From the NCBI GenBank assembly GCA_009692395.1, contig SHZG01000038.1:1-13770 (forward strand): a stretch of DNA of 13,770 nt, read 5' to 3'. The stretch is from Methylococcales bacterium (GTDB lineage: Bacteria; Pseudomonadota; Gammaproteobacteria; Methylococcales; Methylomonadaceae). Positions 1-6,487 of the stretch are shown here, one piece after another. Made by a program: the position numbers and the translations under genes. The notes under the pieces are model-generated. The model was not told where the DNA came from. It did not search any database and was given only the letters and a program-made list of their open reading frames with translations. How positions within the stretch are numbered: the stretch's first letter is position 1; the number at the start of each line of letters is the position of its first letter.

Positions 1-75
1 CGTTGCATTGCGTCCTGACTTGCCAATCTGGGTACTTTTACAGCATGGACAGGTGATTTCTTGGTAGCAGCTCAT
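1..75 (-). CDS. IS1-like transposase N-terminus (InsA-type zinc finger), partial
   Basis: Only the first 25 codons are visible; the gene runs off the left edge. The peptide begins MSCYQEITCPCC and continues KSTQIGKSGRNAT. The CPxCxS...GK.GRNATG pattern is the N-terminal zinc-ribbon signature of IS1-family InsA proteins, which bind DNA at the element ends. The start is an ATG at 75 on the minus strand; I see no strong ribosome binding site. It was probably inserted into the nuclease-like gene that follows. Another zinc-finger transposase family is possible because so little is visible. Confidence 0.6.
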   Translation of the reverse strand, partial: MSCYQEITCPCCKSTQIGKSGRNAT

Positions 76-131
76 AAGGTCTTTTAGGTAAGTGTGATTT
101 TATTCTGCCCGTGATTTTAATCTATCATCAC
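1..131 (-). mobile_element. End of an IS1-like insertion sequence, cut by window edge
   Basis: The first bases encode, on the minus strand, the start of a zinc-finger transposase protein. The roughly 56 bases between its ATG and about position 131 would be the element's end. Read on the minus strand, that end begins near TGTGATGATAG, which loosely resembles the GGTGATG terminus of IS1. The similarity of the neighbouring decayed nuclease gene starts at about 134, which fits an insertion boundary at 125-135. The other end is outside the window, so neither target duplication nor inverted repeats can be confirmed. The exact boundary is an inference. Confidence 0.4.
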
Positions 132-133
132 AG

Positions 134-452
134 ATTTAACCCACTACCCGATACTCTTGTTGATGGTACTGTATCTAGTCGCTACCCCGCGAAATCGGGA
201 AGAGCCACTCTTTTTATAATCGAAGTTAAATATCAACAAGTCGCCGATTAAGTTGATGAAAAATTACAAACTTAGGATTTTAAACGCAAGCAATATCAAA
301 AACTGGTTATTCCCATCGATTTAAAAGTTGAGTATGTTTATGTATTAAATGATTGGTTTAAACAGCCTGAATATAAAGATGTTCTCGACTATATAAATAG
401 TGTTAACTGCCACTATAAATTCGGCAAGTTACCGCTTGGGTTGCCTGAATAG
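134..452 (+). pseudogene. Decayed PD-(D/E)XK nuclease-like gene, 3' part
   Basis: One frame reads through a coherent protein C-terminus but is broken by TAA at 249-251 and TAG at 273-275 before its natural TAG at 450-452. Visible pieces in order are LPDTLVDGTVSSRYPAKSGR, TLFIIEVKYQQV, DFKRKQYQKLVIPI, YVYVLNDWFKQPEYKDVLDY and a final KLPLGLPE. The PD, then IIEVK about 24 residues later, fits the PD-(D/E)XK nuclease active site (D...E-V-K). The tail looks like those of small restriction-endonuclease-like proteins. The 5' end is missing, apparently because the IS1-like element inserted there. What I see is the frame and the stops; the nuclease assignment is inferred from the motif and no specific enzyme is recognised. 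Restriction-gene remnants next to IS debris are common. Confidence 0.5.
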
Positions 453-458
453 CGCGTA

Positions 459-478
459 GGGTGGATAAATCCGCACCC
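459..478. repeat. Short imperfect hairpin after the last antiporter-like gene
   Basis: GGGTGGAT and ATCCGCACCC form an imperfect stem with a two-base bulge, 11 bases beyond the stop codon of the minus-strand gene that ends at 490. It could end or protect that transcript, but there is no following T-run on either strand, so it is not a standard intrinsic terminator. Apart from this hairpin and the 3' end of the nuclease remnant I see nothing in 276-489. Confidence 0.3.
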
Positions 479-489
479 ATGGTGTCAAT

Positions 490-2013
490 CTAAGGCACAG
501 GAAGTTCCTCACTCGTTTCTGCCATCAACCGATTCAACCAGACTTCAGCGGTTTTTTGATTTATTTTCAGCACTTGATTAGGCATAAAACCGAGCAGTAA
601 AACTATCAGGGCAGGGATACATAACAACGCTAATTCGCGTGGGCGTAAGTCCTGCACTTGTTTCACACTGTCTTGAGTTATCGCGCCAAAAAACACCCGC
701 CGTGTAAATGACAGCATATAGGCGGCACATAAGACTGCACCTGCTAACGCGGCAATGCCTAGTGTCGGGTGTGCGCTTAATGCGCCGATGATAATTAATA
801 ATTCAGCAGGAAAACCGCTGGTCAATGGTACGCCCATACTGGCAAGCATGAATAAAAAATAAAATGCAGTTAAGCGCGGCATAACTTTCGCTAAACCACC
901 TAAATGCAGGGCTTCGGTACTGCCCAGACGATGTTGGATAAAGCCAGCAATGAGCATTAATGAACTGGCAATCAAGGTAAAATTAAGCAATTGAAAAATC
1001 GCACCTTGTAATCCTTGTAAGTTTAAAGCTGATAAGCCAATAATCACTAAGCCGACATGACTAATACTGGCATAAGCCAATAAGCGGCGTAAATTGGTTT
1101 GCTGTAAGGCAATCAAGGCGCCGTAGATTAACGTGATAGCCCCCAGAATACCCAATGCCCAGCTATATTGAACCGCCGCTGACGGTGCAAGCGGCATGGC
1201 AAAACGCAGTAAACCATAAACTCCTAGTTTTAAGCCCACTAACAGCGCGGTCGTGTGAGTCGCGCCTTCCATTGCAACGGTAGGTAGCCAAGTGTGTAAC
1301 GGAACTAACGGAGCTTTGACAGCAAAACCTACTAGCAATAAGAAAAACACGATACCTTGCAAGGAGTCGGGTAGAGGCGTTGTTAGAAATATCGGTAAAC
1401 TAAACGATAATCCAGCGGGAATACTACCGCCCACTGCGGTGGCGTGATTAATGGCTAAAATGAGAATGGCAAATAATAACGGTACGCCGCCAAATAACAT
1501 AAACAGCGTGTAGTTCATCGCTGCACCGCGTCGCTCTGGCCCTATGCCCCATAAGCCAATTAAAAAGAACAGTGGTGGTAATGTGAGTTCCCAGAATAAG
1601 AAAAATAGCACCATGTCCAAGGCACAAAACACGCCCATCGTAATGCCTTCCAGTGCTAATAATAAGGCAAAATGTAGGCGTGATAGGTGCTGTATTGAAT
1701 TCCATGAAGCTACCATCGCCATCAGTGTTAATAAGGCGGACAACGGTAAAAACAACACAGAAATGCCATCAATGCCCAGTAAGAATTCAATATTCAAACT
1801 GGGAATCCACTCGGTACGTTCTACTAATTGAAAGTCGCCGTTATTGCTTTGAAAACCAACGACTGCAAACGAAGCGGCAATGAGTTCAATGCTGGCAAAT
1901 GTTAGGGCGATTTTTTTGGCTAAATCATTGTTACCGCACAATCCTGTCATTAACGCGCCTAATAACGGCAGAAAAATCAGCAAACTGAGTAGTGGAAAAT
2001 GAGCTTCATTCAT
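490..2013 (-). CDS. NuoM-like proton-translocating membrane subunit (second copy)
   Basis: An integral membrane protein of the complex I / Mrp antiporter superfamily (Proton_antipo_M), closest to NuoM by its signatures: LLGIDGIS, FFLFWELTLPP, GFAVKAPLVPLHTWLP and LLVGLKLGVYG. Counting from the chosen start it has 507 residues, close to E. coli NuoM. All four channel residues are present: Glu142 in the FWELT helix, Lys233 in FAVKAP, Lys262 in VGLKLG and Glu404 in GFPAELL. It can therefore be expected to move protons. The start is placed at the ATG at 2013 because AAGGA lies 8 nt upstream; an ATG at 2031 has no ribosome binding site. It overlaps the previous gene's stop by 8 bp, so it belongs to the same operon. 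NuoM rather than NuoN is indicated by the HTWLP motif. Its true complex is unknown. Confidence 0.85.
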   Translation of the reverse strand: MNEAHFPLLSLLIFLPLLGALMTGLCGNNDLAKKIALTFASIELIAASFAVVGFQSNNGDFQLVERTEWIPSLNIEFLLGIDGISVLFLPLSALLTLMAMVASWNSIQHLSRLHFALLLALEGITMGVFCALDMVLFFLFWELTLPPLFFLIGLWGIGPERRGAAMNYTLFMLFGGVPLLFAILILAINHATAVGGSIPAGLSFSLPIFLTTPLPDSLQGIVFFLLLVGFAVKAPLVPLHTWLPTVAMEGATHTTALLVGLKLGVYGLLRFAMPLAPSAAVQYSWALGILGAITLIYGALIALQQTNLRRLLAYASISHVGLVIIGLSALNLQGLQGAIFQLLNFTLIASSLMLIAGFIQHRLGSTEALHLGGLAKVMPRLTAFYFLFMLASMGVPLTSGFPAELLIIIGALSAHPTLGIAALAGAVLCAAYMLSFTRRVFFGAITQDSVKQVQDLRPRELALLCIPALIVLLLGFMPNQVLKINQKTAEVWLNRLMAETSEELPVP

Positions 2014-3595
2014 TGCGGCTATCCTTGTCATTCAGAGGCGCGGTGATTATCTTGGGTAGTGCGGGTTTATTAGTCTGTTGAGCGTTGTGCATAGGAAACA
2101 TAAAACTAATCGCCACGGCATCTTGGTCGATAAATTTTAGCCACGGTGTAGACCAAAATCCTGAAATAATAAGTAAGCCACAGACACACAGGGTAATAAT
2201 GCGTTCTTTAATAGCCGAATGGTGACTGCAACGATAAGGTTGTTTGGCGCGTTTAGAGGCGGCAACAAATATTTGTTGAAATGCGCGGAGTAAAAAAGCC
2301 GCCGCTAATACGTTACCAATCAAAATAGCGATAGCAATCAACCAGCCTTCTTCTTCAATCGTGCCTTCAATCAATAAATGCGCGGCATCAAACCCTGGTG
2401 TCCCTGGCATAACCATCGTGCTTAATGCAGACACTAAAAATAATAAAGCGATAGCGGTATTACTATCCAATAAGCCACCTAAGCGGGGAATAAACGCGGT
2501 GCGAGTGCGTTCATAAATAAGTCCCGCAGAAAATAATAACCCCGCTGTCGCTAAGCCGTACACGCTGGATAATAATAAACTGCCTTCCAGCCCAGTCGCA
2601 TTAAAACTAAACACGCCGATGACTAACATCCCCGTATGACTAACCACCGCAAAGGCTAATAAGCGACGAATATTGATTTGCATCAAAGCGAGTACCGCGC
2701 CATAAACAATGCTGATTAAACCCAGCGTTAGTACAAAGGTTTGCCATTGTTCAGCAACACCTGGCACCATCGGCAAAATATAACGAATCAAGCCATACAC
2801 GCCTAATTTTAAACCGACTAGAAAAATCGCTGCACTGGCAACCGTGCCGTGTTCTGCTAATAAGGGTAGCCAACCATGAAACGGAAACAGCGGCATACGA
2901 ATCGAAAAACCAAAAAACAGCAGGACAAAAATCAACACTTCATCATGCAGATAGGCGTTGTTTTGTTTTAGGGTTAGCCAGTCAAAAGACAGCGCGTGTT
3001 CGGAGTCAATTAAGCCAAACGCCAAAAACATAAAGCCTGCGAAGGTCATCAACAAGCCACTGACCCAATACTGCAATAATTGCGAAACCACCCACCGTCG
3101 CTGTTGTCCTGTACCTGAATGAATAGTCAGGATTATCACAGGAATCAATTCTAAGGCACACCAAAACCAAAATTGTAAAACATTGAGTGCGGCAAACGCG
3201 CCAATTAAAATAGCTTCATAGCCCAGTATGCAGGCAATAAATAGTTTATCAGTCGTATGGCGGGTAATGGAGGTATAAATCAACGCCAGCAACGTTAAAA
3301 CGGCAGTCAGGGGAATAAACAAAATATTGGTACTGTCCACGCCAACCGCATAACTCATGCCTAGAAAATGCAAATGTTCCGCGAGATGAATGCCTGTATT
3401 GTCAGAATCAAAAATCAGCAATAAATAAATGCTCAATAGCACGTTTAACACCGTGCCTGCGTAGCCAAAACGTAAAGCAATCGTGGCGGAGGGTGAACGC
3501 CATACCGTCATGACAATGACTAACGGCAGCAATGTCATAACCGATAGCAAAGGAAAGGCGGTTACGGTAGACCAATGATTCATAGTAATATCCAT
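2006..3595 (-). CDS. Divergent NuoM-like membrane subunit (first copy)
   Basis: A second member of the NuoM/antiporter family, about 529 residues, recognisable from VGVDSTNILFIPLT, FWFWCALELIPV, IRMPLFPFHGWLP, FLVGLKLGVYGLIRY and NIRRLLAFAVVSHTG. It is more divergent than its neighbour. The Glu of the fifth helix (Glu149) and the Lys of the eighth (Lys263) remain, but the key Lys of the seventh helix is Arg233. The Glu of the twelfth helix is replaced around GTPGFDAAH by Ala405 or His406, depending on alignment. A charged hydrophilic tail follows the last helix. The start chosen is the ATG at 3595, with GAGG 5 nt upstream overlapping the preceding gene's TGA; an ATG 39 nt earlier would overlap that gene and has no such site. 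It probably works in one membrane complex with its two neighbours, with reduced or altered proton conduction. Confidence 0.8.
   Translation of the reverse strand: MDITMNHWSTVTAFPLLSVMTLLPLVIVMTVWRSPSATIALRFGYAGTVLNVLLSIYLLLIFDSDNTGIHLAEHLHFLGMSYAVGVDSTNILFIPLTAVLTLLALIYTSITRHTTDKLFIACILGYEAILIGAFAALNVLQFWFWCALELIPVIILTIHSGTGQQRRWVVSQLLQYWVSGLLMTFAGFMFLAFGLIDSEHALSFDWLTLKQNNAYLHDEVLIFVLLFFGFSIRMPLFPFHGWLPLLAEHGTVASAAIFLVGLKLGVYGLIRYILPMVPGVAEQWQTFVLTLGLISIVYGAVLALMQINIRRLLAFAVVSHTGMLVIGVFSFNATGLEGSLLLSSVYGLATAGLLFSAGLIYERTRTAFIPRLGGLLDSNTAIALLFLVSALSTMVMPGTPGFDAAHLLIEGTIEEEGWLIAIAILIGNVLAAAFLLRAFQQIFVAASKRAKQPYRCSHHSAIKERIITLCVCGLLIISGFWSTPWLKFIDQDAVAISFMFPMHNAQQTNKPALPKIITAPLNDKDSRNE
2022..2026 (-). 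promoter_or_regulatory. Ribosome binding site fixing the start at 2013
   Basis: AAGGA on the minus strand, 8 nt before the ATG at 2013. It lies within the last codons of the upstream gene, implying translational coupling, and argues against the longer start at 2031. Confidence 0.55.
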
Positions 3596-3600
3596 TATCG

Positions 3601-3604
3601 CCTC
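3601..3604 (-). promoter_or_regulatory. Ribosome binding site fixing the start at 3595
   Basis: GAGG on the minus strand shares bases with the TGA stop of the NuoL-like gene and lies 5 nt before the ATG at 3595. This supports coupling of the two subunits and rejects the overlapping start at 3634. Confidence 0.6.
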
Positions 3605-5165
3605 AAAATGCAACAAGCAGGGTGATACAAACAAACAAGACCAGATACCGTGGTTTCAGTATTAGGCTTTCGATTTGATTGGCAAAATGACCTAGTTTAC
3701 GTCCGTAACGAACTGAGTTTTTGCCACCGCCATGCAGTACAAAACGGTCTTCAAACCAATGTAAAAGATTCGCGCTCCATTCAGTTAATTTACCTGCCAA
3801 ACCACTGCCCGAGGCAAACTCATCGGCAGTAGTATTCAACCGCGCACCTAACTTAGTTTCTTCTAATTGCATTAATGAGGACATTCTATTTAAAACAGGA
3901 TTAGGCGACCCCATGACGCGGTCTATCAGTTGGTCATCAATATAACAAAGGTCATCGGCTAAACGGCGCACGGGTTTAACCAATGCCCAATTAGTGATTT
4001 GATCTAGCCAAAAACGTTGCAAAGAAGCAGTATAAAGCCAACGCAGTTGGGCAAGTTTAGGCGAGACGGGCTTAATGGGATTGTTATGTACCGCGTGCAT
4101 TAAATTAGGGGCGGATAATAATTGATAAGCACGAACAACGGCATGAGTGCATAAATGCCACTTTGCCAACTGCCAAAAGCCTAAACCGCATTCTAAAAAT
4201 AGTAAACCTAATTGCGCGCTTATGGCATAAACCAAAGAGCTTTTTACATCGGTTTGCGTGAGACCAACAATAAAACTGTACAGCGCAGTCAACAAACCAA
4301 CCACCGCCAATATTGCCATCACAAATCCACTGAGTTCAAATAATGGGCGTAATAAACACACCAGATAAACCCCCGCATGAATCATCACCGCGCCATAAAA
4401 TACCGCACTTGATGGCGTAGGGCCTTCCATTGCCCGCGCTAACCACGGCGTGAACGGTAATTGTGCGGATTTGGCAAATGCAGCCAGTGCGAAACACAGC
4501 GCGAGTCCTGTGATTTGACTGGTCGGCAATTCGGGCAGTATGGCAGTCAACTCCGCCCAATTTAATGTACCTGTCCACGCAACACTCAAGCCGATAGCGA
4601 TAATAAAACACGCATCACCGATATGATTAGTGACTAACACGCGCGTGGCATTAGTCACTGCAATCGTGCGTTGATAAGAATAAGCAATCAGTAAATACGA
4701 ACACAGCCCCGCAATCTCCCAGCCAATTAATGTGCCGACTGCATTCGCCGATAACACCAATAACAGCATGGCAAACGCCAACAAGCTCAGCATAAAAAAG
4801 AAGCGATGAAAGCCTGCTTCTCGGTGCATATAATTGATAGAAAAATGAATCACAATCGCCAGCAGTATTGAAAATAACGCTGCCAAACGCACACTAAAAC
4901 CTGTGGTAATAAAGTTGATGGTAATCGTCAGCGATTCACTGCTTAGCCAAGTGCCGATATTGACGGTATCCGCATTCAACCCCACTATGTCCATTCCCAA
5001 CAAAATCAATGCCAATAGACAAGACAGCGTAATAGACCATAAACTGAGTCTCGCGGTCAGCGGTTCACTGGCTTCACCGTCTAAAAAGCCAAATAAATGA
5101 CCGCCGCCAATCAACACAGCCGCGCATAAAGGTGATAGCGGAATTAACAGCACTAACGCATCCAT
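3603..5165 (-). CDS. Shortened NuoL-like antiporter subunit
   Basis: A membrane protein of the NuoL/MrpA/DabB superfamily, 520 residues against about 613 in E. coli NuoL. Core motifs are GTLIGWEIAGLCSYLLIAYS (Glu150), AFAKSAQLPF (Lys232), AMEGPTPSSA and QTDVKSSLVYAISAQLG. Departures from canonical NuoL: HTWLPDAMEG reads TPWLARAMEG, the His of SALIHAATM is Tyr257, and HLCTHAVVRA keeps His337 and His341 but carries Arg345 where E. coli has Lys342. After about residue 350 the helices that normally follow (TM12-14, with the second half-channel) are absent. The chain jumps to a polar stretch around FWLDQITNWALVKPVRRLA and ends with one helix at about 505-520. No frameshift is visible, so this is a natural short form. 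The start is 3 nt after the methyltransferase stop. DabB of a carbon-uptake pair is an alternative, but no DabA gene is here. Confidence 0.75.
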   Translation of the reverse strand: MDALVLLIPLSPLCAAVLIGGGHLFGFLDGEASEPLTARLSLWSITLSCLLALILLGMDIVGLNADTVNIGTWLSSESLTITINFITTGFSVRLAALFSILLAIVIHFSINYMHREAGFHRFFFMLSLLAFAMLLLVLSANAVGTLIGWEIAGLCSYLLIAYSYQRTIAVTNATRVLVTNHIGDACFIIAIGLSVAWTGTLNWAELTAILPELPTSQITGLALCFALAAFAKSAQLPFTPWLARAMEGPTPSSAVFYGAVMIHAGVYLVCLLRPLFELSGFVMAILAVVGLLTALYSFIVGLTQTDVKSSLVYAISAQLGLLFLECGLGFWQLAKWHLCTHAVVRAYQLLSAPNLMHAVHNNPIKPVSPKLAQLRWLYTASLQRFWLDQITNWALVKPVRRLADDLCYIDDQLIDRVMGSPNPVLNRMSSLMQLEETKLGARLNTTADEFASGSGLAGKLTEWSANLLHWFEDRFVLHGGGKNSVRYGRKLGHFANQIESLILKPRYLVLFVCITLLVAF

Positions 5166-5168
5166 AAT

Positions 5169-5864
5169 CTAGTCCGTGGTTTTTTTACGCGCCACGATGA
5201 CACCATCGCGGGTTGGATTAATAAAGGTATCGAAATCAGGATCATTAAAAATTAACTCGTTATGTTCGCGTATCGCTTCCGTCCAGCCTTTAAAGACATC
5301 GGTATAGCCTTCCACTGCCACGCGTCCGCGCCACAACACATTATCAGCAATATACAACCCGCCTTCACGAATGCGGTCTTTAGCCAGTAACCAAATTTCA
5401 GGATAATCGCCTTTATCAACATCGTTATAACAAATATCAAATAAACCGTCAGTTTGAGCAAAAATGTCTTGCGCCATCCCTGCTTGAAAATCCACTCTAT
5501 CCCATAAATCAGCGGTACGAAGATACTGTTCAGCTTTGTCCTTATTTAATAAATCGGCTTCACTGCAAATCACCTGCCCAGTTGCACCAACGGCTTTAGC
5601 AAACCAATACGCTGAATAACCATAACCACTACCAAATTCAAACACCCGCTTAGCATTAATGCTTTTTGCCATTGTTTCCAAAAACACACCAACTAACCGT
5701 CCGACTATTGGGAAGTTATTTTTTTCCGCTAAGGCTTCCATTTCAGTTAATACGGCGTGATCAGTGTGGCTCAGTAAGCCGCGCATATAGCCTTCAATCG
5801 CAGGATGCACAGGGGCTAAAACGCTTGGATTTACTACGTTTGGGGATTTTAAAGTGTTGGTCAT
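5169..5864 (-). CDS. Class I SAM-dependent O-methyltransferase (COMT-type)
   Basis: A soluble 231-residue methyltransferase of the catechol/caffeoyl-CoA O-methyltransferase family (Methyltransf_3). Visible features are the SAM-binding motif VFEFGSGYGYS at 74-84, an acidic SAM-ribose region around ICSEAD at 99-104, the metal-binding stretch YNDVDKGDYPE at 146-156 (Asp148, Asp150) and IADNVLWRG at 172-180 (Asp174, Asn175). It ends with the usual RDGVIVARK strand. All expected metal ligands are present, so it should be active as a divalent-metal-dependent O-methyltransferase; the substrate cannot be read from the sequence. It lies 3 nt upstream of the NuoL-like start and is probably the first gene of that operon. 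The ATG at 5864 has no clear ribosome binding site. Confidence 0.85.
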   Translation of the reverse strand: MTNTLKSPNVVNPSVLAPVHPAIEGYMRGLLSHTDHAVLTEMEALAEKNNFPIVGRLVGVFLETMAKSINAKRVFEFGSGYGYSAYWFAKAVGATGQVICSEADLLNKDKAEQYLRTADLWDRVDFQAGMAQDIFAQTDGLFDICYNDVDKGDYPEIWLLAKDRIREGGLYIADNVLWRGRVAVEGYTDVFKGWTEAIREHNELIFNDPDFDTFINPTRDGVIVARKKTTD

Positions 5865-5885
5865 GGCGGTCTCGTGTGGTGTATG

Positions 5886-5918
5886 AGACCTCGCAGGTTT
5901 TAGAAACCTGCGAGGTCT
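5886..5918. repeat. Perfect 15-bp inverted repeat with 3-nt loop
   Basis: Arms AGACCTCGCAGGTTT and AAACCTGCGAGGTCT are exact reverse complements around a TAG loop. The element lies between the end of yajQ (5927) and the start of the methyltransferase (5864). In RNA it would form a very stable hairpin, which could stop transcription after yajQ or protect the 3' end. No T-run follows on the minus strand, so termination would not be of the classic intrinsic type. From memory, palindromes of this wording are dispersed in many bacterial genomes, so a REP-like mobile repeat is the likeliest reading. Confidence 0.75.
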
Positions 5919-5926
5919 ACGTTGAG

Positions 5927-6409
5927 CTAGTCTCTAAAATTATCATACTGCAACGGCATTTCCAGCTTTTCATCTCTCAGCATCTGTATCACCTCTTGCA
6001 AATCATCACGTTTTTTACCTGTGACGCGCACTTTATCGCCTTGAATAGCGGCTTGTACTTTCAGCTTTTTATCTTTGATGAGTTTAACGATTTTCTTAGC
6101 CGTCACCGAATCAATGCCTTGTTTCAAGGTAATTTCTTGGCGCATTAATTTACCGCTGCCTTTCGCATCCCCTAATTCCATACACGCAATATCAATACCG
6201 CGTCGGCTGAGCTTGCTACACATAACCGCAAACATTTGTTGCAACTGAAAAGTCGATTCAGAAATCATAAGCAACTTCTCATCTTTGAGTTCAAAGCTGG
6301 AATCCGTGCCTTTAAAATCAAACCGCGTACCCACTTCTTTATTGGCTTGGTCAATGGCATTAGTGGCTTCGTGCATATCAAATTCGGAAATAATATCAAA
6401 TGAGGGCAT
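5927..6409 (-). CDS. yajQ: YajQ family nucleotide-binding protein
   Basis: A 160-residue cytoplasmic protein matching YajQ (DUF520) along its whole length; E. coli YajQ is about 163. Family hallmarks are the start MPSFDIISEFDMHEATNAID, the GTRFDFKGTD segment at 27-36, the MSKL-like FAVMCSKLSRRGID region and the end EMPLQYDNFRD. Members bind cyclic di-GMP in Xanthomonas and nucleotides or tRNA in other work, so a signalling or RNA-related role is established for the family but not for this copy. The ATG at 6409 gives the standard N-terminus, although the upstream ribosome binding site is weak. Perfect palindromes lie on both sides of the gene, so it may be expressed as its own unit. Confidence 0.95.
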   Translation of the reverse strand: MPSFDIISEFDMHEATNAIDQANKEVGTRFDFKGTDSSFELKDEKLLMISESTFQLQQMFAVMCSKLSRRGIDIACMELGDAKGSGKLMRQEITLKQGIDSVTAKKIVKLIKDKKLKVQAAIQGDKVRVTGKKRDDLQEVIQMLRDEKLEMPLQYDNFRD

Positions 6410-6440
6410 AGTAATTCGTTAAAGTTAAGTTAAATGTTTG

Positions 6441-6474
6441 ATGACTGCCAGTCCTTTAAAGGACTGGCAGTCAT
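6441..6474. repeat. Perfect 34-bp palindrome, 17-bp arms, no spacer
   Basis: ATGACTGCCAGTCCTTT is followed directly by its exact reverse complement. It lies in the 78-nt gap between cca (ends 6488) and yajQ (starts 6409). It could act as an RNA hairpin after cca, as a protein-binding palindrome upstream of yajQ, or as a dispersed REP-like repeat. No T-run follows on the minus strand. Confidence 0.75.
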
Positions 6475-6487
6475 GTTATTGTGCCGT

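Noticed and set aside
3596..3634. Upstream ATG extending the first NuoM-like gene into the NuoL-like gene
   Set aside because: No ribosome binding site, and the extra residues are unlike the family; the ATG at 3595 has GAGG correctly spaced.
5666..6148. 160-codon open frame on the plus strand
   Set aside because: It lies antisense across yajQ and the methyltransferase, both with clear family matches, and has no recognisable domain.
5886..6474. The two palindromes as intrinsic terminators
   Set aside because: Neither is followed by a run of T on the strand of the upstream gene.
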